Assembly (NCBI GenBank): GCA_013396755.1
Contig: VWZF01003024.1
Location: forward strand, 124,001 to 188,000
Source: Sclerurus mexicanus
Lineage: Eukaryota > Chordata > Aves > Passeriformes > Furnariidae
DNA: 64,000 bases
Direction of reading: 5' to 3'
The stretch's first letter is position 1. Each line of letters starts with the position of its first letter. The notes under the pieces were generated by a model that saw nothing but the letters and a program-made list of their open reading frames with translations, ran no database searches and was not told the origin of the DNA. Positions 10,801-24,700 of the stretch are shown here, piece by piece. The translations under genes and the position numbers were made by a program.

Positions 10801-13499
10801 CCATTCAAATAATTTAAATGAAATTGGTCTTCTCAAAATGAGAGACAAGGAAAAGTTGAGATGTAGAATCCTTTATGTCTACTTCAATTTTTGCAAGGGA
10901 TTTCATGTCCATCATCCTTTTTAATGCATATTCTATTCCCTTGTTAGGTTTCCAAGCTTGTACGAACCAGGACACAGTAAATGCTTAAGAACCATACTTG
11001 CCTTTTGGATAGTAATATGGAAAGATAAAGTGTCAACAGTTGCATTCAGCACCTCCTATACTCTTTGAGCCAACTTAAACAAATCCTTGATAAATGCAGT
11101 GACATGATCTTATGTTTCCCTGAAAGGAAAAGTTTCCTTACAGTTATTCTAAATATGCAAGATATAGGGAACAAGTGCAATTCATGACATTATTAAATCA
11201 GTTTAAATTCATGGGGTTGTCTTGACTTGTGCTCATAAATTGTCAAAATTTCTAGCACTACTTCTAAACATTAACATGAAAAAACTTCATAAATATTCTG
11301 TATTGTCCAATATTGTCCTAAGACGTTTATTCTGAAAATTATAACATGTATGTAATGGTGTATGCAGAATATTCTAAAAGACCTTGAATCCCTTCATATT
11401 TTCTTTTCCTAGTGTGCTTCTTTTTAGCTTTTGTCAGTATCTTTTCTCAACACTGTAGGAAATTGAGAACCGATTTTTGAACCTTTGACAACAATGACCT
11501 AGCAATTCATGTGAACAAGTCATTTTTTTTATAGGTGATTACGACAGAGTGATGTTTTTAGATCCTGGGGTTTAGGGAAAAATAGCATTTGCTTTCTCCT
11601 TGGAAAAATAAAGCTGACAAACCACAGTGACCATTTGTTGAAGATGCTGTGCTCCTCAGTAGTCCTCTCTTAGTGGAATATAAAAGTTTGAGCAGAGAAA
11701 CAACTCTAAACGTTTTTAAGTCGGTGGCTGAAACGCCACTGACATACAAAAACTTGCTTCCTTGTTATTTAGCTACCATTTCAAAATGTTTCCCCAAGGT
11801 TAGCTTGAGGGTGAGCTACACCAGCAGGAGACTCCATCATGTGGTCTCAGCATTTTTCCACTGTATCTTAGTGGCAATTCATGTCACACATTATTCATTA
11901 CAGAGCCTGGGGACTCCCAGACCTGCCAATTGAGAGGTGTGTCACCTGCGCTTACAAGCTACAGAAGCATGGCCTTATCTCTTAGCCCTTACAAATTCAA
12001 TTTCTGGGCGGCCTTTAGAGCCAACAAGTTGCCACGTAATCAGCCCCTGTTACACTTTCACAAAATCTCCTTCTTTGTTGATGTCGTCTGCAGTATATTC
12101 TTGCTCAAATGGAGCAGTCTACACAGACATGTATTATCACCTTTTCATATATCTCCCTCGGTAACTGGTAGAAACTTTAATGAACTTAAAAATGTCACCT
12201 CAACCAAACAGAACACCTTTTTAAAATTGGAAATTAACCATCTGGTTCATCTTCTTTTGCCCTGTTTGCCATGAGAATGCCATTCAAATGAGATGCCCTA
12301 TTTTGGGCTGCAATGCCTATTCATTTTTCAGAATGGATGTATATAGCATGCACACATTAGAGCCATGCATATGGCCATGAAGATAATGTATGGAGAAGGA
12401 AAAGGTACAGATTGTATCTGCCAGTGAAACAACCTCCTACTACCCTAATTTAAAAAAAAAAAAGAAAAAAAGAAAATTAAATCCACAACTCGGTTACCTC
12501 TGACTAAGACATAGGCTGATATTTGTTCTCAAACAAGATGATCATTAAGAAAATTTATGTTTCTTAAGAAAACATATATACTTTTGAATTGAAACAACAG
12601 CAAAACAAATTAGCTGACTAAAACCTGTGGGAGTGAAAGAGAATATTGTAAACTGGGAGACCAGGCTGGGTACAGAAAGGCAATTATCTGGAGAAGCTGT
12701 GGATACACCAGATACTCTCCTTGGAGCTGCCTCTAGGAAGAGTATTTCTAGCAGAGCAGAGGTCACAAAAGCACTCCTTATAGTTTCTAGAATGGGAATG
12801 CAAATTCAAATCCTGTAAGTTATTCAAATTGAATAATACCCTGAATGTAGGACTGGCAGTGAGGGACTACTGTACTGTACTGAACTGTAACTTTTCAGAA
12901 AGAGGACACAGCAGGGGACGGAGGAAACAGATGATTCCACATCTGCCTGTTGTGGAGCTATTTTTGTAAAGGTTGCAAACAGAGATCTGGCTAGGTCTTT
13001 TTAATGAAATTGTTCTCCTTAGAATATGCTACTTCATCTTAAGTGAACCACTTCATGACGAAATGTGTCAACTGAATTTTAATCAGAAAAGATTTTTTTA
13101 TGCTCAGGGTAAAATTCCCAGTGAGAGAAAACCTACTTTACTGTATCCAATATACTGTTGATTAGGGCCTCTGTGATCTCTGCAGTTGAAGGAAACCTTG
13201 ATTCTCTGTCCCAGACGAACATTTTTCCTGTTACCAGTGAATATTTTAACCATAGGCTAACCACATCTCATGCTCCTAGCTCCTTCCTTCAGGATTTCCA
13301 AAGACACTTTTTCTAACCTGATGTGAAAGAGCAAAAAAATTTTCTCTCAAGTGCTATACTTTCCTCCCCAGCAAGCTCTTGCAATCTGAAAGTCAACAAG
13401 AGAGATTGGGACACTGCCATTTCCCAACTCCTGTGCTCCTGAGCCAGACAGTGTGGTACTAGAGAACACATCTTTGCTTTAGTTTAATGTTTTCAAATG
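7857..13499. other. 5.6 kb of unique sequence, no gene seen
   Basis: An A-rich AAAAAAT repeat lies at 7865-7884, directly after the LTR fragment. The 8327-8644 open frame (105 codons, ATG) has no recognisable domain and sits in AT-rich sequence. A GC-richer patch at about 10205-10400 contains an RFX-like GTTACCAAGCAAC. T-rich runs occur at about 9960-9980, and an A-rich run at 12450-12478. No splice-bounded exon or repeat family was recognised. Confidence 0.5.
10278..10290. promoter_or_regulatory. RFX X-box-like motif
   Basis: GTTACCAAGCAAC is an inverted pair of half-sites (GTTACC and AGCAAC) with a 1-bp spacer, close to the X-box bound by RFX factors. It lies in a locally GC-rich patch. 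A single motif of this length arises often by chance, so function is unproven. Confidence 0.25.
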
Positions 13500-13756
13500 G
13501 CTTTAAGCTGAAAGATGGTAGATTTAGGGCAAATACTAGGACGGATCTTTTACTGTGATGATGTGAAGTATGGGCACAGGTTGCCCAGAGAAACTGTGGA
13601 TGCCCCATTCCTGGAAGGGTTCAAGGTTAAGTGGGGCTCTGAGAAACCTGGCCTAGTGGAAGGTGTCCCTGCCCACAGCCCGGGACACTGGAACTAGAAG
13701 ATCTTGAAGTTCCCTTCCAACCCAAACTATTCTGTGATTCTATAATTCCATGATTC
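13500..13756 (+). mobile_element. CR1 LINE 3' end fragment
   Basis: A plus-strand CR1 end with CAGGTTGCCCAGAGAAACTG, CTGGAAGGGTTCAAGGTTAA, GAAGTTCCCTTCCAACCCAA and the tail ATTCTGTGATTCTATAATTC. The open frame 13515-13697 encodes a remnant of the ORF2 C-terminus (LPRETVDAPFLEGFK). It is 5'-truncated to about 255 bp. Confidence 0.95.
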
Positions 13757-15832
13757 ACTTGCACAAAATAAGAAATTCAGGAGAATAAAACAGTCAGGTC
13801 TTTGAAAAGTGATATGGGATGGTACTTTATTCTTATCATCTGCAGTATATTCCTCCTCAAATGCTGACCTTACGAGGCTACAATAACTATGTAGCACCAG
13901 AAGTCACAGCTCCTGCCTGTATTTTTTTCCAGTAATTCAATTACAATGCATGCGGAGCAGCCGTGTAACACCAGTGTTGTGTATGTAGGCCACTTGAAAT
14001 ATAAATGGACACTATTTAAAGAGTGGAGGCATTTAGATATAAATAACTGAGAAGTGCAATCAGCTTCAGAACACCAGCTTGAAAAAACCCAAGCTTGTCA
14101 TTTGCTTACAAACGGCTGTTTCCCATTTACAACGATTATTTTTGTAAGTTTGTTCTTCTGTTTTAAAGAATTTCCTTAACCCCAGTTTGAAGTAAAACTT
14201 GCTGGTGTCAGCTATTGCTGGGGGGAAGGAGGGGAATCTCATTTCAAGTAAACTGGGTCAGTTCCCTGCTTTGTCATTATGAATAATTTCATTGCTGCAG
14301 TTTAAAAGAACTTATGTAAGTTGTCTGGATCATGGAGATAATTCACAGAGCAGCAAATGGCCATGAGACATGTGGGGTTGCACCTGCCTATACACAATGT
14401 ATATTCTCTGACAATTCAGAGAAATTTTTTGTCTTTAAGACATATTGTTTATAGTAAGTAAAATCAGTCCCGTGAGCATAGAAAATTATATCCTTATCTA
14501 AAATGAACTATTTTCACATTTATATACTAAAAATATGGCCCTTTTCATTGATATAACAATTTCTTGTTTTACCCACTGAGCATAATTTCATAGGTAATTC
14601 ACATTAAAACTCCATTAAAATATTGTACAAGTTAACACAAGCGTAAACTCTATACTATTTTCTCCATAAGCCTGTTGTGAATCTTATGATTCAGCATATC
14701 AACAGTATTTTTACTTTTACAGTCTTTGAGGTTTTATTTCTTTCATTTCCAAATTTCTGGGGGGTTTCTTGGTTAGATATTTTTCGCCTGAAAATACATT
14801 TTGTATGATTCCAAAACTGTGGAAAGAGAACAACAGTGAGAGACTCACAAACAACATGAGTTCCTTTGGAATAGTTGTTCCATGGGGTTTTAAAACACCA
14901 AAATATTTATGTATTGTCTTTGAGTTCCAATGTTATCCTACTAAAATTGACTTTCTGTTATGCGGATACAAATAAAAACTCTCCCAGAGAATCTAAAAAA
15001 TTCTATTTTGAAATACAGTCAGTCATCAGAGATTTCAGTTTTATAAAAAGAATTTACATTCATCAGATATAGAAAACAGATGCAAACATCTCTACCACTA
15101 TTAAAGGTCTTCTTTCTTTCTTGGAAAAATAATCATTACCTTGGCCACTACAACCTAACAGAGAGATCAACTTCAAGGAAAGACAAGATCATTTTCCTGA
15201 ACTTGAGGAACTGGATCAGAGTTCCAGTGCTTCAGTTTTATTCTTTGGCACTGATAACTACTTTCAAAACACCCTTAGCTAATTACTTTTGGCTAAAATG
15301 GCTCCATTGCCTGTATGAATAGGATTGCACGATATGCATCTTCTTACTGACATGAATAAGGTCATTTGTGAATTATTCATATCAAATGTCCTGAAACAAT
15401 TTGCCTTTTCCTGGAATGAAAACAATTAATTCTCTTTCTTTAACTTTTTTTTTTCTTTTAAGGAAACAGTGTCTCACAATCAGATCTAGTTCTTGTCCTT
15501 CTCTCTCTTATATCAGAAAAAGGTTCTTCTTTTTTTTTTTTCATAAATTAGCTAAAGACCTCATTGAACCATATTTTCTTCTCCCTCATTACTACATCTG
15601 TCTTTTTAAAGTATTATGGAAAGTTATGTCTGGCGTGGTTTGCACGTTGTGATCTCAAGATGCAACATTTTTAGTGATCCCTCCAGGACACCCTGTTGCA
15701 GTCTAATGCATTGCATGTATTCATAACAGCATTTCCTAAATATTTACATATTGCTATCATGTATTTAGAAGTAAATTAGATTTAAAATAAGACACGGTGG
15801 AGTAACCACCTCACTTCCTTTCCTTGGTGGCA
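13757..15832. other. unique sequence, no gene seen
   Basis: An AT-rich stretch with T-runs near 15446-15457 and 15529-15541. The block around 13970-14060 contains several MEF2/TATA-like A/T motifs, which is not enough to call a promoter. The open frames (60-83 codons) lack domains. Confidence 0.5.
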
Positions 15833-16112
15833 CATAGAATCATAGAATGGTTTGTGTTGGTAGGGAGCTTAAACATCATCAAATTCCAACACCCTGCCAC
15901 AGTCCAGGTTTCTCAGAGCCCCATCCAACCTGACCTTGAACATTTCCAGGGGTGGGGCAGCCACAGACTCTCTGAGCAACCTGTTCCAGTGTCTCACCAC
16001 CCTCACAGTAAAGAATTTCTTCCCAAAGTCTAATCTAAATCTCTCTTCCTTTAGTTTAAAACAATTTTGCCTTTTCCTATCACTACTTGCCTGTGCAAAA
16101 AGTCAATGTCCC
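15833..16112 (-). mobile_element. CR1 LINE 3' end fragment
   Basis: The plus strand begins CATAGAATCATAGAATGG and continues with CAGAGCCCCATCCAACCTGA, TTTCCAGGGGTGGGGCAGCC and CAACCTGTTCCAGTGTCTCA, the reverse complement of the avian CR1 3' region. About 280 bp are preserved in minus orientation. An AT-rich ATATATAT stretch follows. Confidence 0.95.
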
Positions 16113-19100
16113 AATATATATTTTTCTCACATATATATCAATTCATTATCCTCTTGGTCAATGAAAAGTTTAAAGAACGACTGGTGATTTTTTTCTCCAT
16201 CAGGGCAAAGGGATTTAACCCCTTCTCTCCTCAGACCTAATTTCAATCAACAGCCTTATTAACAGTTTCTGACTTGGACTGGCTGTGGAGCAGAATTTTC
16301 CAGGCAAGGTTTTCAGTCCAAAATAGACATCAGCTGGTTGGCTGTTCCCCTAGATGTCCTCACAGGCCGTCCAAAGTCACTCACGGACCTGTGGGTGTCC
16401 AGTAAACCTTAATTCTTCACAACACTATAATTTCACTACTGCTTCCCCATCCCATCAGGCTTAGTTGCGAAGGCTGACTTTTCAAGGCTGACTAGTTTTA
16501 TAAACAGTGTCAAAGACAGAATTTGACTTGTTGTACATAACCAGATGATGGGAGAAATAAATATACAGTAAGGTAGTTCAAACCTAACAAAATTAATTGG
16601 ATATTTAATAAATAAAAAAACACCAATCATATACAGCAAATATGGGTTTTGAAAGAGAGATGGGGGTTCATGTCCTTTATGTAGTGCTTTGTGTTGTGCT
16701 GTCCCAAACATCTAAATGAGCTCATGTAAAGGTGGCTCAGCTGTCTCTCTCCCATACAGCGTGCAGTAAAATGCAGAGTAGGAATACTTGGAATATTAAA
16801 ATGTGAAAAGGACACTTGGGTCTGTGTCGAGGAGCAAGCACCTTGAACAAAAGGTCAGTGTGAAAGATGGGTGAGAAAAAACCAGTATGGGTGGTGGACT
16901 AATAGAAAATGTTAATAAAAATATTAGGAACTTCTATTTGTAATTAGCTTGAATGAAATCTGCATAATTGCAAGTTCTGAATAGAAATGCTCAAAGGGAA
17001 AAAGTGGAGGCTGCTCTGCCCCTCTAGCGAATACTCATCAACAAAAAGAGAGAAATGAGTCCTTGACTTCTGCTGGGTTCCCTCCACAATATCAATCTCT
17101 CATGGTTTTCCTTAAGTAATAATTTGCCCTTCTGACTTTGCAGTCCCTTTCCACTGTTCCACTGTGGCAATATAGAGTACACTTTCAAGTCATAGACTGA
17201 CTACTTTCTAGAGGACAAATATTACCCATGTCTTGGAATAATCACTGGAACCAGCACTATTTTATTTGTCCCCATAAATGCCTCCTAAAAAAATTGAATC
17301 CAGTTTTTTTGATGACAAAATGCACTAAATTATACACTAACACTGAAGTGGACTAAGAAACTGTCAGAGAAGACATCATGAACTTGTCTCCTTCCTTAGG
17401 CTTTGCTACATTTGCATCAATGAAGCATTATAAATAGGTGTCACCAGGATTGACAGTGTCTGCCCAAACCCTCTATTATTATAACCTCCTACTAGGATCT
17501 TCTTATTCATTATCTACAGTTTCATTATCACACTTACGGTCCATGGAAACCATTACATGAGGCTGTTTTTGAGGATGATCTGATGGATGTATTAAAAGCT
17601 GCCTCTGAAGCTCTACAGCACTTAACAGTTTTCTCAAAGTTAGTACAAGGGATGATTCATGTTCCATCTCTTGCCTTTAAGGATGATGGACCTAATCCAA
17701 TTTGGGTGTGGGAAGGAGTGAAGCAGACAGCATAATGATGCACAAACACCCAGGGTTCCTAGACGGTATCTGGGGATCTAACTGTCTGAGTTTAGGAAAC
17801 AGAAAAACAGGTGCACTGAAGTGTTATCTCATGGGTAATGATGGGAGGCTGCAGTTGCACTGAAGTCAGGCTAAGGAATGGGCTCTTAGAGATGTTTTGC
17901 AATCTTAAAATAAAAAAAAAAAAGAGTAAAATAGATTGATAGGTCTTCAAAGGTCAATCACATTAAAAAATGCTGAATCCCTTTACGTTAATGCCCTAAT
18001 TGTTTTTATTCTAAAGCTTCTCACTTAGATGTCAAATTCAATTTATATTTTTCTTCTCCTGGGTCACAGATACTTAATATTTCTTACTGACACATAATGA
18101 ACCCTTCTCATTCTTTTTAATATGTAGCTTCTTTAAAATCAGTCACTTAAATGATTAGCTCAATCTATTGTGCCTATTGTGCAACGGTTGGATGTCAAGG
18201 GACTCTTTTGTGTTTGGGTTTCAGGCTTTTTTATGTTTCTTGTTAGGTCTCTGCTATTAGCAGGTATTTTTTAGGAAACAATTAAATCAGAGAGTAACAC
18301 TCAGATGTCAGCAAGCAACACCAACATTAAAAAGTTGGGAAGATGAAATATCAAAATCACTGCTGTGGAGGATTTTGCCCATCTCTTCTTTTGAGATTCT
18401 TTTTCTTACTCTAATACAAAGTAAGATTCACCAATGTTTGGTGAAAAATTAGTCAGAAAAAATATTTTCTTCTTAGAGTTTTGTGCTGTTCAGTACCATA
18501 TGTGTTAAACTACGAGAGTGAAAACTGAAGCATCTAGAGACAAAAGAGGCATTATGAAGTGGTCTCAAAGAAGGGCTGCAACTCCTGCACTGGTTCTCTA
18601 CCATTCTGAAGGGAAAAGGCAGCTGTGGTAAATGCTGTACTGGAAGCATCTGGACAACTTCAGATCTGGAAAGTCTTTTTCCCTTCCAGATATTTTTCCA
18701 GTGCTCAGCATTAGCTATTCTCAGCCCTCCTCTTTTTTTTTTTTTTTCCAATCATACACACATGAAAAAGATGAAAGCAGTAGGAAGAGAAGACAAAGGA
18801 GATAACTGCAGAGAGAAATGCAGTGCTTTGAAAATAATTTAGAAGTTAATGAAATTAGGATAGCTGTATTCATCAGTAATGATGGGCACTTGTCCTCTTA
18901 GCATATTTCGATTGCAGTATTCTCTTTGTGTTGCTTGGATCAGGACACCTCCAGATTCATTTTTGATTGAGCCTCTGCTTTGTACTGGATCTTTGGGTTG
19001 CAATTCCTTCTCAGCATTCACCTGACACACAAGCAGCTCACCATGTTATTGCACGTTTGTTTTTGCTGTGAAAACAGAATGGGCTCCTCTTTCAAAACCC

Positions 19101-21549
19101 CCAGGTTTTGAACAGGCAGGTACTATTGATTAAGAGCAAACATCTTGAAAAGTGCTGGGCTGGAGTATTCTAAAAATGCCACTTCAAGAGGCTCAAAGAG
19201 CAGCTGTTACCAGCTGAGGGCTGTTTACTGAGCTGCATGGAACGAGCTGTTGGACGTGGCACATGTGGGCTCTGTCTCCTTGCTCCTGACAGTGTCTTTC
19301 ATGTCAAGTTCAGTAACAGCCTGATTGCCCTGTGAGTGGGAGTTACCGCTGTGCTTCAGCTCAGCTCCCACTGAAGTCAGTAGTAAACCTGCTCAGCTGC
19401 CTGCAGAAATTTGGTCAGCATTGATGCACTCTGCAAAATTCTTTCCAAAGTCAGAGAAATCTTGTTGCTGGTTTCTCTAGTCATCTTTGTTAACTGTTTC
19501 AGCACTGAAGTTAAGGAAGATGCTCAGTACCCAACAGCCACTAAATCTTGCTTGACTCTTAAACATGATTTCACTGCTCAAGAAATCTTGTCACTAGGGT
19601 CAACAATAATATCTTCAGTAAATAAAGAAAGAATCAATCATAATTTTCTGTGAATAGTGAAGGGATTTGAATAATGAGATAAAAATCCCCACAAACACAA
19701 AACAAACGCTTCCAAATAAGATGTAAATACCTTTACAAAAAACTGTGTGTTGAATGGAAGGTTTGTTGGTCTGATCCAAGTGTGAAGGTTGCTGTGAGTG
19801 AGGGAGCACTTCCTGTGCCAATCACTGGCAACAATCGACAATGAAACAATCAGTTTAATAGAAATCACTGCCGCTCACAAACCTATTCTCTACTCCTGTC
19901 TCTTGAACTGGATGATACAATCACAACACACTGGAAGTGGAAGGGGTGCCCTGTCCTCCCAGTTCCTGCAGATAGCAATGAATAAAGTTGTCCTCCATCA
20001 CAGATTATTGCTATACATTCAACATGTCAGATTTTTCAAGTAAATGTCAAGATTGGTGACCACTTGGAGTTAATTTCCAAAAAAATTTAAGAAATTACTT
20101 GCCTGCCCCTTCATGAAGAAAATATACTCTTTGCAAGGATTTTAAGAGTCCCTCAGCTCTTTCTTCCAGCATTTACAATGTGCTTAAGAAGCTTATGTTC
20201 AAAATATTGGAGAACAGGAATGCTGGGTATCTTGATATTGGCTGTTTGCAAGATTAACAGAAACATGACATTTGATTGAAGAGTGACAGCATTTTCTGCA
20301 GCCAAGTCTTGTGTGTGCAAGCAAGTCCTGCCCAGGACTGGATGTGCAAATCAGAGAATACAGCTGATTGGCCATGCTCCTTCTTTCTCTCTCACAGCTG
20401 TCAGTGCAGTAGGCTGCGAACACTGGAGACACTCTACATACCATGCAAAGTCCCACTTTGCATATAATGTGAACTTTTAGTGTCTTATTTACATAAATTC
20501 CCTGCCATCAAGTCCTTCATTTCCTCACTCTTTCTCCTACCAAATCTATAACTCTTCTGGAAGTTTCCATCACACTGGAGGTTTCTGTCATCATAAAGAA
20601 TTATCAGTGGTTGATCAGAAGTGTTGCGGGCTCAAAAATCTCTACCTGGCCCAGACTGGGCTTGAAATACAGGTACAAGCACAGCTCATGGGGCTGCTCC
20701 TCCTCCCTGTTCAGTGTCAGGGATCTTACTTAGGGTGAAGAAAGAGAAGAAGGTCCTGCAAAAGCATCACTACATTGAGCTGGCCATTTTGCTATCCTGT
20801 ATTGAGCAGTAAGATATGAAGGCAATACTGTTTCTGTGACACTTTTCAAAATATTTCAGTATTAAATATTAAGCTCTATAGTTCCAAGAACCAAAGCCAC
20901 TAAATAGCACATAGAGAACGAAAAGGTCTTTAAAATGTTTCAGTCCATCAATTTTTTGATACAGAATTTTTACTTGGGTTTTGTCCAATCTAGTCTTAAA
21001 TGTCCCAGCACTTTCCTTCAAAAGCCCTTCTCCTGCCAAAGGCATTCAGGCAGATGGTATTAGCAAGTCAGGGAAAAAGGGACATTTCCTGTTTTGTGTA
21101 GCTCCAAAGATACATTGCAATGTTTTCTTGATATTTGGCCATGATATTCTAATTTTCTCCTACTAAAATTTCATACATTTTAGTAAAAACATCCTCATCT
21201 CTTCTCTCTTACCCTACACTCCTGTCAACTACTGATCACACATCCACTTGATGGCAAACAGAAAATAGGTATTTTGAAAAATTATGAAGTCTACCTTGGG
21301 ATTGTGTTACATATGTTGTAATATATACTATATTTTAGAATGTGTTATGTTTATTACAGTAAGTATTTTAATATGTGCTATGCCATGACATAGTACCTGG
21401 ATTAGCATATTATTTGAAATATTATAATCATGGGCAACAAATTTAAAAATAAGAGCAGACTTTTTTTCCCCCAAGACCTTAGTTTTGACTCACTAAAACA
21501 ATGAAGTTTTGCCATATCCTCATGTAAAAGGATAGGACAAAGAGAATGG
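16113..21549. other. 5.4 kb of unique sequence, no gene seen
   Basis: No recognisable exon or repeat family. A poly-T run lies at 18731-18748 and an A-run at about 17911-17923. The patch at 19190-19410 is richer in GC and carries CAGCTG E-boxes at 19201, 19211 and 19394. The open frames are at most 92 codons without domains. Confidence 0.5.
19201..19216. promoter_or_regulatory. paired CAGCTG E-boxes
   Basis: Two palindromic E-boxes (CAGCTG) lie 10 bp apart centre to centre, with a third at 19394-19399. Paired E-boxes are typical of bHLH-responsive elements. A chance pair cannot be excluded. Confidence 0.25.
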
Positions 21550-21799
21550 GCTTTAAATGAGAAAAGGATAGATTTTGATTACTAGGGAGAAATTCTTTAC
21601 TGTGAGGATCATAAGACACTGGGATAGGCTGTCCAGAGACTCTGTGAATGCTCCATTCCTGGAAGTGTACATGGCCAGGTTGGATGGGGCTCTGAGCAAC
21701 CTTGTCTAGTGGAAGGTGGCCCTGTCCATGGAAAGAGCCTTGGAACTTGGTGATCTTTAATGTCCCTTCCTATCCAAACCCTTCTGTTGTTCTGTGGCT
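21550..21799 (+). mobile_element. CR1 LINE 3' end fragment
   Basis: Plus-strand CR1 end with GAAATTCTTTACTGTGAGGA, GGCCAGGTTGGATGGGGCTC, GATCTTTAATGTCCCTTCCT and a decayed tail. About 250 bp, 5'-truncated and moderately diverged. Confidence 0.93.
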
Positions 21800-24700
21800 T
21801 TATGTGGCTTTTTACACACATTGTGAAATCCATAAAATCCTATATTCTGAATAGAGAGATAATATTATAATTATTTGACTTTCCCCCCTGAGTGCACTCT
21901 ATTGGTATTAGCCCATACAATTCTCCTTAATTTAAATTGTTTATTTCAGTTCCTTTCTAATATTAGTTAATTTTTATGTGTTTGATTCTTTGCCTTTTGT
22001 TAGAGGCCAAGCTAATTTGTGAAAAAGAAATGGAAGCATTTATACTCATATCCAGTGTATCTGGTACATTTAGCATTTCTAATGCACTGGGTTTTTTCAC
22101 ACCCAGCTCTAAAATCTAAGCCAGGAGACATAAGACGTCTTGAGGAAAAAAAAATATAATCAAAACAGAGAAAGCCTTTTACATGAGCAGCAACTCAGAT
22201 CTTAATTACCTGTAGGCATCCAGAGACAGTTTCAGACATTCCCAAAGGTGAAGAGGGGTTGTTCATGTCACCTTCCTGTAATTATATGAAGACAGGAGTG
22301 GAAAGCATTGACACATGGCAAATGAAACTGATCTTGAAGAGGGCACTGTTATAAAGAATCAGTGAAGTATGCACCACTAGGCTTTGACCTTCATGCGGCA
22401 GGAGGCAATGAAACAAAATTCTTTGATTTAAGAGAGCATTTTTGAAAAAGAATTGGAGAGTTTATGAATCACAGAAGGCCAGGGTTGCAGCTGGCACTGC
22501 ATGGGTGCACAAAATGTTAAGAGAAGGTAGTAAGGAGACTTTCCTCTCCTTCCCTCACTTCTTGGTCCTTGGACTTTGTGTATGTGAAGGTTTGAGTGGA
22601 GATAAAGGAGTGGAAACCCCAAGGAGTACAGAAAATGGTAATATCCTTTCATTTTCATAGCTGACAGAGCAAGGTCAGTGGGGAGACAGCAGAGTGGATG
22701 GAAAAGAGGAGCATAACACCTTTACCTTAAATGCTTTAACAGAGTATTTTCAGTCCCCATGGACTTCCTAAATTCCTACCCCACCTCAAACCAAACCTCT
22801 CCAAAAACATGTGTTCAGTTCTGTATTTCAAAGTGGGCTGCAGCCTTCTGTGCCTATGAACTACAAGAGACAGCTAAGGAAACGAAACCTTCTTTCAGTA
22901 GGCTTAAATTTTCAGGATAGGGTTTGGATAATTCGAAGACTGATGAATCAGGCAAGATGGACAGCTAAAATCCTGCCCTAATATTTAGCAGTGCAAAATT
23001 CATGAACTGTCTTTTGATTCTGTTCCCTAGAACCTATCCAGTTCTGTCCTGGGCACAATGGTCAGGTGTATTTCAGATTCTCTTGCAGACCTCTTAGGGC
23101 AGACATCGTACAGAGTACCAGTCTCTCCTGAGACCATCCCACTACTTGTGAGCAATAGCAAAGCAAGGATGGATGGAAGTTTCTGGCCAAAGGTCAGGAA
23201 GAGAGATTTTCAAGACTGTGCTGTTCTCCTTGGTTTAAATGTATATTTGCAGAGACTTGCAGACATACCTCTGAGTGGCACTGGGCTGAGATCTGAGCAG
23301 AGTGAGTGCTGAGTTCAGCAGAAAACATTCAAGCAAGTGAATTACAGCAAAAATCTGCAGCAGAAATGGTATTAATTCTTCTTTTGATTACTAGTCTAGT
23401 CTTTAAGCCTGACTATACACTTGTTTACATGCCATGACACTGTTCTTAAAATCTTTATTAAACCCACGCTTTGTACAAAGAAGTCTTCACTAGTCCCGAT
23501 ACAAACAAGGAGTGAATAACAATGAATGCTTATTAACTCACCCCAAGGGGGAATGACTTAACCCACCAAAATGTCACCACAGCAGTGGAAATGCCACACC
23601 AAGCCTCAATGTGTTTATCATCAGTTACTGATTTTTGTACATTGTAAATTTTCAGCTAGAAAGGAACATACTTGGGTAAAATCTTAGGAGGATAATGTGT
23701 CACCAGGTCACATTTAGATTAGCCAGGGATGGCCATCTCATCAGTAGCGTCTGTATTTCAGATGGTGTCCAAAAGCTGTGGCTTTGTTTCCTCTCTTGAC
23801 CATTCCAGATAATTTGCAATACACCCCCACAAGATGACAAATCTTATTATTTTAGTTGGCATTACAAGCCATTTTAATGACCTTATGTTTGTCTTGTCTT
23901 TCAGTGTTAAAAACAGTGCTTGACTCTGCAACTCCCCCTACAAATGTTTCACCAATTGACACATTATTAAATTCCCTACCTGTAAAGGACAGGTTGGGCC
24001 CCTAGCACCATCCTTAGTTATGTTTGCCTTGTTTATACCCATTTTTTACTTTCACACTTGACATGGATATCTTCCTATCGAATGCTCTTCTTTCCCCGTC
24101 AGTCCTTAACTACAACAATACACAACTCAGTACATTCAAAATGCTGCAATCAGAGAGGAACATATAAATATTTCATCATGCACTGGCTCTGAGAAAAATG
24201 TGAACAAATTAAGGCTCTCGTGTCGCACTTGTGAGACCAGTATTTTATCTTCTCTCTATTAAAAAAGTAATAATCAGAGAAATGCTGTAAACTAACATGA
24301 GGTCTCCTGAGCAACATGCAGCATGTCATTAGTCTGGCTATTTATATCCCACACACAGCCCCAGAAGTCATGGTATAAGGAAAGGGTATGCAATAATTAG
24401 TGCTAGAAGAGTACTGAGTTCAACGTGCAAATGAAACAAGTACTAATCACCCAGATGGTGTCATTTCTTCGGAGGTTCACTCTGACTAAAGATTATTAAT
24501 CTTTTCTTTTTTTTCTAATTTTTTTGTTCTTTTTAATGCAGCACATAGAAAAATAAATGCCAAGGGTTAAGAGGCAATACAGTATCATTTTTTTACTGCT
24601 GTTAATTAGATGTGTGATGCAGATGGCTGGAGATAAAAGAGAACAGAGAGCAGGTCCCTATTGTGCCGAAGTTTGTACAAATAGAGAGATGGGCCCAGCC

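Noticed and set aside
15833..16112. CATAGAATCATAGAAT as a simple tandem microsatellite
   Set aside because: It is the normal 3' tail of CR1 in minus orientation, as at several other places in the window.
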